A DNA stretch of 50,775 nucleotides from an uncultured Acetatifactor sp. (GTDB lineage: Bacteria; Bacillota; Clostridia; Lachnospirales; Lachnospiraceae): positions 1-50,775 of the forward strand of contig CAJUGL010000022.1 of assembly GCA_910586515.1 (NCBI GenBank). The letters run 5' to 3'. A program made the position numbers and the translations under genes. Every line of letters starts with the position of its first letter. Positions within the stretch are counted from its first letter, which is position 1. The notes beneath the pieces are model-generated. The model did no database searches, was not told the origin of the DNA, and worked only from the letters and a program-made list of their open reading frames with translations. Shown piece after piece: positions 23,159 through 31,100 of this stretch.

Positions 23159-24367
23159 TCACTGCATGCCGTCCATGGTCTCCCGAATGGCCCGGATAAA
23201 GTCCAGGCTGTTCAGGATGACCGGATTCTCACAGGTGGAGATCAGCGACAGACTCTTTGTCATCTTCCCGTCCTCAACCGTCTTGATGCAGGCTCTTTCC
23301 AGCTTATCTGCAAAGGACGCCAGCGCCTCATTGCCGTCCAACTCCCCTCTTTTCCGCAATGCCCCTGTCCAGGCAAAAATCGTCGCGATAGAATTGGTGG
23401 AAGTCTCCTCCCCCTTCAGATGCTTGTAATAATGGCGCTGCACCGTCCCGTGGGCAGCCTCATACTCATACACGCCGCTGGGAGATACCAGCACGGAAGT
23501 CATCATGGACAGATCGCCGTAGGCTGTAGCCACCATATCCGACATCACATCGCCGTCATAATTCTTGCAGGCCCAGATAAAGCCGCCCTCCGAACGAATC
23601 ACCCTGGCCACCGCATCGTCGATCAGGGTATAAAAATAGGTAATACCCAAGGCCTCAAACCTCTCCCGATATTCGGTATCATATATTTCCTGAAAAATAT
23701 CCTTAAACGTATGATCATATTTCTTGGAAATGGTATCCTTGGTTGAAAACCACAAATCCTGCCTTGTATCCGCCGCATAGCCGAAGCATGCTCTGGCAAA
23801 ACTCCTGATGGAGTCCTCGGTATTGTGAATTCCCTGAAGAATTCCGGGACCCTTGAATTCATGAATCAGCTCTCTGGTCTCCGTGCCGTCCTCAGCGGTA
23901 AAAACAAGCTCAGCCCGTCCGGGACCCGGCACTTTGATCTCCGCATTTTTGTATACATCGCCGTAGGCATGGCGGGCAATGGTAATTGGCCTGGTCCAAT
24001 TTGCCACATAGGGCACAATTCCCTTTACCAAAATAGGGGAGCGGAACACCGTGCCGTCCAGGATCGCGCGGATAGTTCCATTGGGGCTCTTCCACATCTC
24101 TTTCAGGTCATATTCCTTCATCCTGGCTCCGTTAGGCGTAATGGTGGCGCATTTCACCGCAACGCCGTACTTCAGCGTTGCCTTGGCGGAATCCACAGTC
24201 ACTCTATCGTCCGTGGCGTTGCGGTTCTCCAGTCCAAGGTCATAATACTCTGTCTTCAGATCAATATACGGAAGCAGCAGTTCCTCCTTGATCATCTGCC
24301 ACAGTATCCTGGTCATCTCATCTCCGTCCATTTCTACCAGCGGCGTCGTCATTTTAATCTTGTCCAT
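23159..24367 (-). CDS. icd: NADP-dependent isocitrate dehydrogenase (type II)
   Basis: 402-residue cytosolic-type (eukaryote-like, type II) isocitrate dehydrogenase converting isocitrate and NADP+ to 2-oxoglutarate, CO2 and NADPH. Family blocks are TPLVEMDGDEMTRILW, the substrate-binding KSPNGTIRAILDGTVFR, NWTRPITIARHAYGD, the metal-site IWACKNYDGDVMSDM, and the NADP-binding YEYEAAHGTVQRHYY. The ATG at 24367 has GAGGT upstream; the 21 extra in-frame codons overlap the regulator gene. It lies 31 bases after the GntR gene, so the two probably form an operon controlled by that regulator. NADPH and 2-oxoglutarate link it to the nfnAB genes in the same window, though not in the same operon. Confidence 0.97.
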   Translation of the reverse strand: MDKIKMTTPLVEMDGDEMTRILWQMIKEELLLPYIDLKTEYYDLGLENRNATDDRVTVDSAKATLKYGVAVKCATITPNGARMKEYDLKEMWKSPNGTIRAILDGTVFRSPILVKGIVPYVANWTRPITIARHAYGDVYKNAEIKVPGPGRAELVFTAEDGTETRELIHEFKGPGILQGIHNTEDSIRSFARACFGYAADTRQDLWFSTKDTISKKYDHTFKDIFQEIYDTEYRERFEALGITYFYTLIDDAVARVIRSEGGFIWACKNYDGDVMSDMVATAYGDLSMMTSVLVSPSGVYEYEAAHGTVQRHYYKHLKGEETSTNSIATIFAWTGALRKRGELDGNEALASFADKLERACIKTVEDGKMTKSLSLISTCENPVILNSLDFIRAIRETMDGMQ

Positions 24368-24398
24368 TGCCTTTACCTCGCTTTCCTTATTTACTTTT

Positions 24399-25097
24399 TT
24401 ACACAAGACCATCCTGTACATATACTTCATGCAGGCCGTTCTTCACCATATTTTCATAGGCATTAATCATATGCTGATGGGCCAGCTCCTCGGCCAACGC
24501 CTCGTTCCCGCTTTTGATCGCCTCCATGATCTGTTTATGTTCCTCGTTGGACTTCGGCCCTCTGTTCACATTTGCCAAAGTTTTTCTGCGCACCCTCAGC
24601 ACATATTGATGAAAATCTTTCAGCTGATGCTCCAGAAGCTTGCTGTTGCAGGCCTCATACATTATGTCGTGAAAACGGTTATCCAGTTCCGCCAGCTGCT
24701 CCAGATGTCCTTTCCTGGCATGAAACTCTCCCAGATACACATTTTCTTCCATCTCCTCCATCTGCTCTTTGGTGATATGTTCCGTGGCCCATCTGGCACA
24801 CAGTCCTTCCAGCAGAGAGCGGATCATATAGATGTCCTTCACATCCTTCTCCGTGATACCGGTGACATACGCACCCTTGTTGGGAATAATCTGTATCAGT
24901 CCCTCCAGCTCCAGCTGCCGGAAAGCTTCCCGAACAGGTGTTCTGCTCACTCCCATCTCTTCACCGATTGCCACTTCTCTCAGTTCTTCATGCTCTGCGT
25001 ATCGGCCGTTCAGGATATCCTGCCGCAGTCTGTTGAATACCCGGCCCCGCAGGGAGTACTTATCGCTGACTTCCTGCTTTACATCATAATTACTCAT
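24399..25097 (-). CDS. GntR-family regulator, FadR/FCD subfamily
   Basis: 232-residue regulator. The N-terminal winged helix-turn-helix spans about 14-80 (LRQDILNGRYAEHEELREVA, GVSRTPVREAFRQLELEGLI). The C-terminal FCD all-helical ligand domain spans about 90-220, with the metal-ligand-type residues D..H in LDNRFHDIMYEA and later histidines in HKQIMEAI and HQHMI. Members sense organic acids. The immediately downstream icd and shared orientation suggest control of isocitrate dehydrogenase, possibly by a di- or tricarboxylate; the ligand is inference. AAGGA precedes the ATG. Its promoter contains TGTATACA over the -10, consistent with autoregulation. Confidence 0.93.
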   Translation of the reverse strand: MSNYDVKQEVSDKYSLRGRVFNRLRQDILNGRYAEHEELREVAIGEEMGVSRTPVREAFRQLELEGLIQIIPNKGAYVTGITEKDVKDIYMIRSLLEGLCARWATEHITKEQMEEMEENVYLGEFHARKGHLEQLAELDNRFHDIMYEACNSKLLEHQLKDFHQYVLRVRRKTLANVNRGPKSNEEHKQIMEAIKSGNEALAEELAHQHMINAYENMVKNGLHEVYVQDGLV

Positions 25098-25204
25098 CTT
25101 ATTCCTTTTCCTGCCCTCCGGGGATAGACCTGCGGGAATCGGTTCCGTCCTGCGCGCCTGCCCCGGGGCAAAATTAATATTTTTCTTCCGGAAACTACTG
25201 TATC

Positions 25205-25233
25205 ATTGTATACACTCATAGAGTACATGTCAA
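25205..25233 (-). promoter_or_regulatory. gntR-icd promoter with overlapping operator candidate
   Basis: Minus-strand TTGACA (25228-25233), 17-base spacer, TACAAT (25205-25210). The palindrome TGTATACA (25207-25214) overlaps the -10, and an ACTC-ATA-GAGT dyad fills the spacer. FadR-type GntR proteins commonly bind TGTATACA-like sites, so autoregulation is likely. Confidence 0.75.
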
Positions 25234-25269
25234 TCTTTTTCTTGAAAATATTGTGATCTTTGTATTCAA

Positions 25270-25309
25270 ATGGTTACTGTTTGCGGCTTAGCAGTCAGCC
25301 GGCAGCCGC
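25270..25309. repeat. intergenic hairpin element, copy B
   Basis: Matches copy A at 10702-10734 in 28 of 33 bases (ATGG-N-TACTGTT...GCAGTCAGC). The stem here is GCGGC(T)/(A)GCCGC instead of ACGGC/GCCGT, so the outer pair changed on both sides. It lies between the subtilase stop and the gntR promoter. Confidence 0.75.
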
Positions 25310-25315
25310 GCACTT

Positions 25316-26218
25316 CTATTCCAACAGCCGCTCCACGTTCAGCATCCCCCATCCCTGCTGATTCCAGGGAAGTCCCAGGTCCGTAGCCGTGTACTGCAGC
25401 ATCCGCCTGCATTGCTCGTTGGTCATGGCGGGATACTTCTGCAGCACAAGAGCCGCTGCGCCGGACACAATGGGCGTAGCCATGGATGTGCCGCTCTTCG
25501 CAATATAGGCGTTGCGGAACATGCCCCCTATTCTGTGGTAATTGGCATTACAGGACACGATGTCCGTTCCCGGAGCCACCAGGTCAGGCTTGCGCACACT
25601 GCTTCCCAAAATCCCCCTGCCGGAATAGGATTCGCATCTTCCCGGGTTGTCCGCCCCATATCTGCCGTCATGGCAGCCTACGGTCACCGCCCCGCCGCTG
25701 CCCACAGCGGAAATACTTCCGCTGCGCGGCCCTTTGTTCCCCGCAGCACACACCACCAGAATTCCGCTTGCCCATATTTCCTCTACTTTCCGGCGCAGCG
25801 CACTCTCCCGTTCGGCTTTCTCCAACGTCCCTATCCCCACCGAAATATTCAGAATCCTAACCGCATATTTCTCCCTTATCCCCAGTACCCATTCCATGCC
25901 TTCCAGCATGGCCTCTGTGGAACCGTCCCCCTTATCGTCCAAAACCTTGCCCACTGCCAGCCTTGCCCCGGGAGCCACTCCCCGAAAACGTCCTCCCGAC
26001 AGTCCGCCGTTTCCGCACAGAATGCCGCAGACATGGGTTCCATGCCCGTTATCGTCATACGGCATATTTTTATACCTGATAAAATCGTGAAAACATATGG
26101 CTTTGCCTGACAAATCCGGATGGGAACCGATGCCTGAATCCAGCACGGCTATGGTAATCCCTCTCCCGTCCAGCTCCTCCGGTATATTTCCCGCGATCAA
26201 TTCTCTAACCCGCTGCAT
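25316..26218 (-). CDS. S8 family (subtilisin-like) serine protease, intracellular type
   Basis: 300-residue subtilase without signal peptide or propeptide, like AprX or the intracellular subtilisins. The catalytic triad is visible: Asp in ITIAVLDSGIGSHPDL, His in NGHGTHVCGI and Ser in SGTSMATPIVSGAAAL. The oxyanion Asn is in CAAGNKGPRSG. The ATG at 26218 is the only start that keeps the first strand, but it has no Shine-Dalgarno sequence. It lies four bases after the T-tract of the preceding gene's terminator, so expression must come from read-through, a promoter inside that hairpin region, or a leaderless message. It follows the LRR/sortase surface genes, yet lacks any export signal. Confidence 0.93.
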   Translation of the reverse strand: MQRVRELIAGNIPEELDGRGITIAVLDSGIGSHPDLSGKAICFHDFIRYKNMPYDDNGHGTHVCGILCGNGGLSGGRFRGVAPGARLAVGKVLDDKGDGSTEAMLEGMEWVLGIREKYAVRILNISVGIGTLEKAERESALRRKVEEIWASGILVVCAAGNKGPRSGSISAVGSGGAVTVGCHDGRYGADNPGRCESYSGRGILGSSVRKPDLVAPGTDIVSCNANYHRIGGMFRNAYIAKSGTSMATPIVSGAAALVLQKYPAMTNEQCRRMLQYTATDLGLPWNQQGWGMLNVERLLE

Positions 26219-26221
26219 AAT

Positions 26222-26268
26222 TAAAAAAGTCCCGGCATATACTTTTATTCATTGTATGCCGGGACTTT
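26222..26268 (-). terminator. strong Rho-independent terminator after the 556-aa LRR gene
   Basis: On the minus strand AAAGTCCCGGCATA (from 26268) pairs with TATGCCGGGACTTT (down to 26226), a 14-bp perfect stem, and is followed by a T6 tract ending at 26223. It ends the LRR transcript 94 bases after its stop codon and directly abuts the subtilase start codon. Confidence 0.9.
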
Positions 26269-26361
26269 GGAATCCGTTCTCTTCTCGTTCCTGTTTTAGG
26301 CTTCGCCGGAATATAATGCACACCCGGCAGCCGCTTCTCCGTTATCCGGTACATAACGACT

Positions 26362-28032
26362 TCAGCCGCCTGCAGAATAGATCCCCACTGTGGAGGGATG
26401 ATTTGTCTCGAACCGAAAAGCCTCCGCTCCTTCCGCCGTGACTCTCTCTGCCTCCAGCCGTTCAAGCTGTCCGTTGCCGTCCAAAGTGAAAAACTCAATC
26501 TCTCCGCCCATGTAGGCCTCCGGCAGGGGAAGAACCACACTGAGCGTTTCTCCGCCTAAGTCAGTCAGGGGAATTCCGCTCCTGTCCGTCAGTTCCAGTT
26601 CAAAGAGCAGCATCGTATCCGGTAAGGAACTGCCGAACACACGTCTGTACGCGGCTTCCATCCTGTCCCCCTCCGCCCTGCGCAGCGTCAGGGTGTAGGC
26701 TCTGTCCGCTCCCGTCAAAGCCGTCTGTCCGGTTCGAAAACTCTCTTCCTGTCCGGAACCGAATATTTCCGCAATTCCTTCCACCTCCACGCCCGGCGTC
26801 TCCTCTCCGCCGCCGTCAATCAGACGATAAGCGCTGTTGGAAAGTCTCGCTGCGGAGGACTCGTACGTCTGCTCCGCTTCATTTCCCTCATAAGTAACTA
26901 CCGCAGTCCCAAAAGCCTGCAGTCCCACCTTCTCCACCGAGGCAGGCAGGGACATTTGGCTCAGGGTACTGCCCAGAAAGGCTCTGTCCTTAATCTCTCT
27001 CACCCCGGATCCCAGCTCCAGATGCCCCAGGCTGCTGCAACCCTCAAAAGCCCCTTCCCCGATCACCTGCAGACTTTCCGGCAGCTTTACCTGTCGAATC
27101 TCCGCATGATTCCGAAATGCCTCCGCGGCAATGACACGCACCCCTTCCGGTATAACCACTTCCGACGATTCTCCCCGGTAAGCAGTCAGAACTCCTCCTG
27201 ACAGCAGAAAGTCTCCCTGACCATCCGCCCTGACGCTGCCCTCGGAATCCTCCTCCAGAAACCGCTTCATCCACAACGTATGATCAAAGGCCTTCGGCTC
27301 CACGCACATCACCGTCTCGGGAAGCGTCACCTCCGCTAAATTGTCGCAATGATAGAAAGCGCCGTAGCCGATATGTTCCGTGCCTTCCGGCAGCGCTGCG
27401 GACGTCAATGCGCTTCTGGCAAAGGAAAACTCGCCGATCTCTGTAATTCCCTCCGGCAGTTCCAATGTCTCCAGCCCCGCATTGCGGTAATAAGCTCTAT
27501 CCGCCACTGTTTTTCCGTCCACGATTCTGAACTTCCGAATCGTTCCTCCCCCGTCCTGCTCTCCGTTTACCGCAGAGGAACCGGCACTCGGCCCTTCTTC
27601 ATTGCCTTCCCTAACCCGGAGTCTGGAACTGTCAATCATCAGCACTGCCCTGTTTCCCACTACATGAGTATTCCCCAATTCGTTTCCGGATACACCTTCC
27701 GACGACGAGCCCGAGGCGGTCACCTGCCTCTCCGCTTCCGGGGACTCTGTGCCGTTCCCCTCTTCCGAATTGACTGATTCCTGAGCCGTCTCTTTCGACT
27801 CCGAAGACTCTGCCCCGCTCTCCTCTTCTGGATTGATTGATTCCTGAGCCGTCTCCTTCGACTCCGGGGACTCTGCCCCGCTCTCTTCCTCAGGATTGAT
27901 TGATTCCTGGGCGCTCTCTCCCATTTGAAAATCGGAAGCAGATGACGCCGCATCCGCTTCCGATCCAGGAAGATGCGCGATTGTCAGCGCCGCTGCCGTC
28001 AGGACGCCTATAATACGCTTCTTTCTCTTCAT
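26362..28032 (-). CDS. secreted BspA-type leucine-rich-repeat protein
   Basis: 556-residue exported protein. A signal peptide is evident (MKRKKRIIGVLTAAALTIA..., likely cleaved after about residue 29, ADA-A). Three 21-residue acidic repeats follow (ESINPEEESGAE type; about 27720-27905 in DNA). Next are LRR_5/BspA repeats such as LPEGITEIGEFSFARSAL and LPESLQVIGEGAFEGCSSL. The C-terminal beta domain (VVLPLPEAYM...TNHPSTVGIY) resembles the end of the larger neighbour. There is no sortase tail or membrane anchor, so it is probably released or held by partners. The ATG at 28032 has GAGG upstream. It follows the large LRR gene by 94 bases and is probably co-transcribed, ending at the terminator at 26222. 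Confidence 0.9.
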   Translation of the reverse strand: MKRKKRIIGVLTAAALTIAHLPGSEADAASSASDFQMGESAQESINPEEESGAESPESKETAQESINPEEESGAESSESKETAQESVNSEEGNGTESPEAERQVTASGSSSEGVSGNELGNTHVVGNRAVLMIDSSRLRVREGNEEGPSAGSSAVNGEQDGGGTIRKFRIVDGKTVADRAYYRNAGLETLELPEGITEIGEFSFARSALTSAALPEGTEHIGYGAFYHCDNLAEVTLPETVMCVEPKAFDHTLWMKRFLEEDSEGSVRADGQGDFLLSGGVLTAYRGESSEVVIPEGVRVIAAEAFRNHAEIRQVKLPESLQVIGEGAFEGCSSLGHLELGSGVREIKDRAFLGSTLSQMSLPASVEKVGLQAFGTAVVTYEGNEAEQTYESSAARLSNSAYRLIDGGGEETPGVEVEGIAEIFGSGQEESFRTGQTALTGADRAYTLTLRRAEGDRMEAAYRRVFGSSLPDTMLLFELELTDRSGIPLTDLGGETLSVVLPLPEAYMGGEIEFFTLDGNGQLERLEAERVTAEGAEAFRFETNHPSTVGIYSAGG

Positions 28033-28069
28033 ATTCTTTCCTCTTGGTATTACTGACCGGATCAACCCG

Positions 28070-28098
28070 CCGAACGCGGACATTGCGCCCGCATTCGG
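28070..28098. other. intergenic hairpin between the two LRR genes
   Basis: CCGAACGCGG (28070-28079) faces CCGCATTCGG (28089-28098), nine of ten pairs, in the 94-base gap. It has no T-tract on either strand. It may stabilise or process the shared transcript rather than end it. Confidence 0.4.
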
Positions 28099-28126
28099 AG
28101 AGAATCATGATTTTCTGTTCCGATCG

Positions 28127-31100
28127 CTATGCTCTCACAACCGCTTTCTTTTTCCTGGGAGCCTTGCCGTCCTTGATCATAAACATCACAAAGGACAAAC
28201 AGGCCAAACCAATGGACAGGAACCATTTCGGATGTATACCGTCGCCTGTAGTAGGCGTGTTATCCGTAATCGTGCCGTCGGAAAGGTTAGTCACGTCTAC
28301 GTAAATCACATAGGGTGAAAAATGCTCTGCCGTAAAGGTCACGCAGGAAACCCCGTTAATGGTAGTAAACCGCGGCGTCAGCTTATCCAGTCGGTCATTC
28401 ACCACGCCGGCCACTTTGTTGTTGCCCGCATAGGTGATCAATGAGTCAGGCAGCGGCAGCGTAATGCTTACCGACAGTCCCGTGGTATCCGTTATCTTCG
28501 TGTTTCCGGTGGAATCGTAAAGAGATATATCCATCGGGAAATACTTGATATTGTCTATACTCCCGTACTCCGCAAGCAAAGCCTTCACGATAGCCTCCGT
28601 GGCCTCGCTGCTCTCCGTTACCTTGATGGTAAAGTTATCGGAAGAGCCGTTCACCGTAGCGGAAACCACACCCGTATTGGAGAGGCCGTTCTTGTCAATG
28701 ACCACTGTGGTTCCTCCCCCTGAGCTGGGTCTCGCAGTGCTGCTGGGCCGGTTGGTGGTTCCCGAGCTATTTCCGCCGCTTCCGGAATTATTGTTATTAT
28801 TGCTTCCGGAATTGTTGTTATTATTATTTGTGCCGGTGTTGGAACCGCTGGTATTGCCTGAACCGGTACCGTTGGATTTATAGTTTGCAATCACCGCCAC
28901 GTCATTGTCCGGCATGGTAATCACCGCGCCCGGAAGCGTTTTGTCTGTGATAACCGTGCTGTCGGGGCTGACTGTCCATCCGGTGAATGTCTGTCCCGGC
29001 GCCGGGTCATTGGCTGTAATCACGATCTGTGCTCCCACCGCATAATTTCCGGAACCGCTGCCGTTGTGCACGACCAGACTGTGAAGTCCGGTAGGCGCGG
29101 GACTGGGGGTTGCCCCTCCGTCCTTCGGTGTAAAGTTAGCTATAGCCGCCGCGTCGTTTGCCGGCATGGTAATCACCGTAGATACCTTCGACGCATCCGA
29201 TACCACAGTCTCCGCAGGGCTGATATCCCAACCGCTGAATACCTGATTCTCCGCAGGCGTGTTTGCGGTGATAATCACCTGTGTGCCTGCCGGATATGTT
29301 CCCGAACCGCTTCCGTTAAGCACCTGCAGAGTATACAGAGTGCCCGGGTCTTCCGTTCCGTTCTTGCTCTCGTATTTGGCCAGCGCCGCCACATCACTGC
29401 TGGGCATGGTCAGAATCGTAACTGCCCGCTCCTTATCCGTCACTACTGTAGCCTCCGGACTGATGTCCCATCCGATAAACTTCTGTCCCTCGGGAGCAGG
29501 GTCCGCCTCAATAATAATCTGTGAACCCGGAACATAATTGCCGCTTCCCTTTCCGTTCCGTACTTCCAATGAAAATGTTCCGTCCGGATTAGGCACATTG
29601 CCTCCGGGACCAGGTGTAGGTGTAGCACCGGGCGCAGGCGTTTGTCCTCCGGGACCGGGGGTAGGCGTCGTGCCGGGCGCAGGCGTCTGTCCTCCAGGAC
29701 CGGGACTTGCGCTGGGGCTTGGACTGGGACCGGGACTTGCGCTGGGTCCAGTCCCTTCTCCATACTCCGCTATAAATTCCAGGTCTTGGGTTATGGGCAT
29801 ACTTCTGATATCCTTCTCGGACATTACCTCTCCCGTGGCTTTGTTCCGCCAGCTGGGAATAGGTACATCATCATCGTTCTTGGAAGGCGGGTTCACCGTC
29901 TTGCCGGGCAGAACCGATGTGCTGAACAGCACGGTCTTCCAGTCGCTGTCATAGAAGACCACGTTGTACTCGCCGGAATACACTGCTTTAATGCTCAGAT
30001 TTCTTGTTACATTCAGATACTCATCGGAATCCCATCCCTTAAACTCATGATCCGGCCATACCGGAACCTTGTCGTCCGCAGGTGCCACAACGGATTTCCC
30101 TGACTCTACGTTCACAATACTCTCAATCAGGAAACCGTCCTCTTCTCCCGTCTCTTCATCATATCCCCAGAAATCAACGGTAAAGGAACCGGTATACTCT
30201 ATCCATTCCTTCATATAACCCTCTCCGTACGGCTGACTGAGACTCTCAGCCGGGCTGTAAAGAGTTACGTCCTTCGGATTGGTATACTTTCCGTCGCCGT
30301 CCACATCCCTGAACATTCTGTCATTCAGGATACATCTCATGTTGGGAACAGTCAAATCTCTTATGGTGCTGTCCGTAAACGCATCGTCCTCAATTGCGGA
30401 ACAGGATGCCGGCAGAATCACGCTCTGCAGTCCGGGCGGATTATTCGTACCCAATGTATTCTGGAAAGCGCCCTTGCTCAAAGTCTCAAACTGAGCTGCG
30501 CTCAAATCCACAGTACGGACATCCGTATTCTTGAACGCTTCCGGATAGATCGCAGTGATTCCTTCCGCCTCTTCTCTTTTTACGTCTCCGCTGCCTCTGC
30601 CGTTTAAGTACTCCACCAATGCCTTCTTGCTTCCGTCCTCATTGAGTTCGTAAATGATGGAATTAACGCAGGTAAAATGATTTCCCGTACCTCCGATATT
30701 GGCTGTCGCCAGCTTATTGCAGCCGATAAACGGCGCATTGCCCATCTTTTCCACCGGCGCAGTCATGGTAACGGACGCCAGATTACCACAATCCTTAAAC
30801 GCATAAGCGCCGATAGACTTGGTATTACCGATCAGATCAACGGCATTCAGGAACTCTGCCGCTTCAAAAGCATTATCCTCAATTGACTCCAACCCATAGA
30901 TAATAAATTTCTTTTTCGGCTTGTTCTCCTCTGCTACATTATTATCTTTTATAGCATTTCCTTCTGCTGCCTCTCCATTCTTAAACAAGTCTTTCGCAAC
31001 GGCTTCAACGCCTGTCGGAATCGTAATATTCTCTATGGCAGCTTTCAGTTCGCCTTCGTAGCCTGTCTCCGCCGCGTCACTTCCGCCAGTGCCGAAAAGC

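Noticed and set aside
28651..28890. Pro/Ile/Thr-rich frames over the Asn/Gly/Ser linker of the LRR gene
   Set aside because: Low-complexity DNA of the linker is open in several frames; only the LRR frame continues into real domains.
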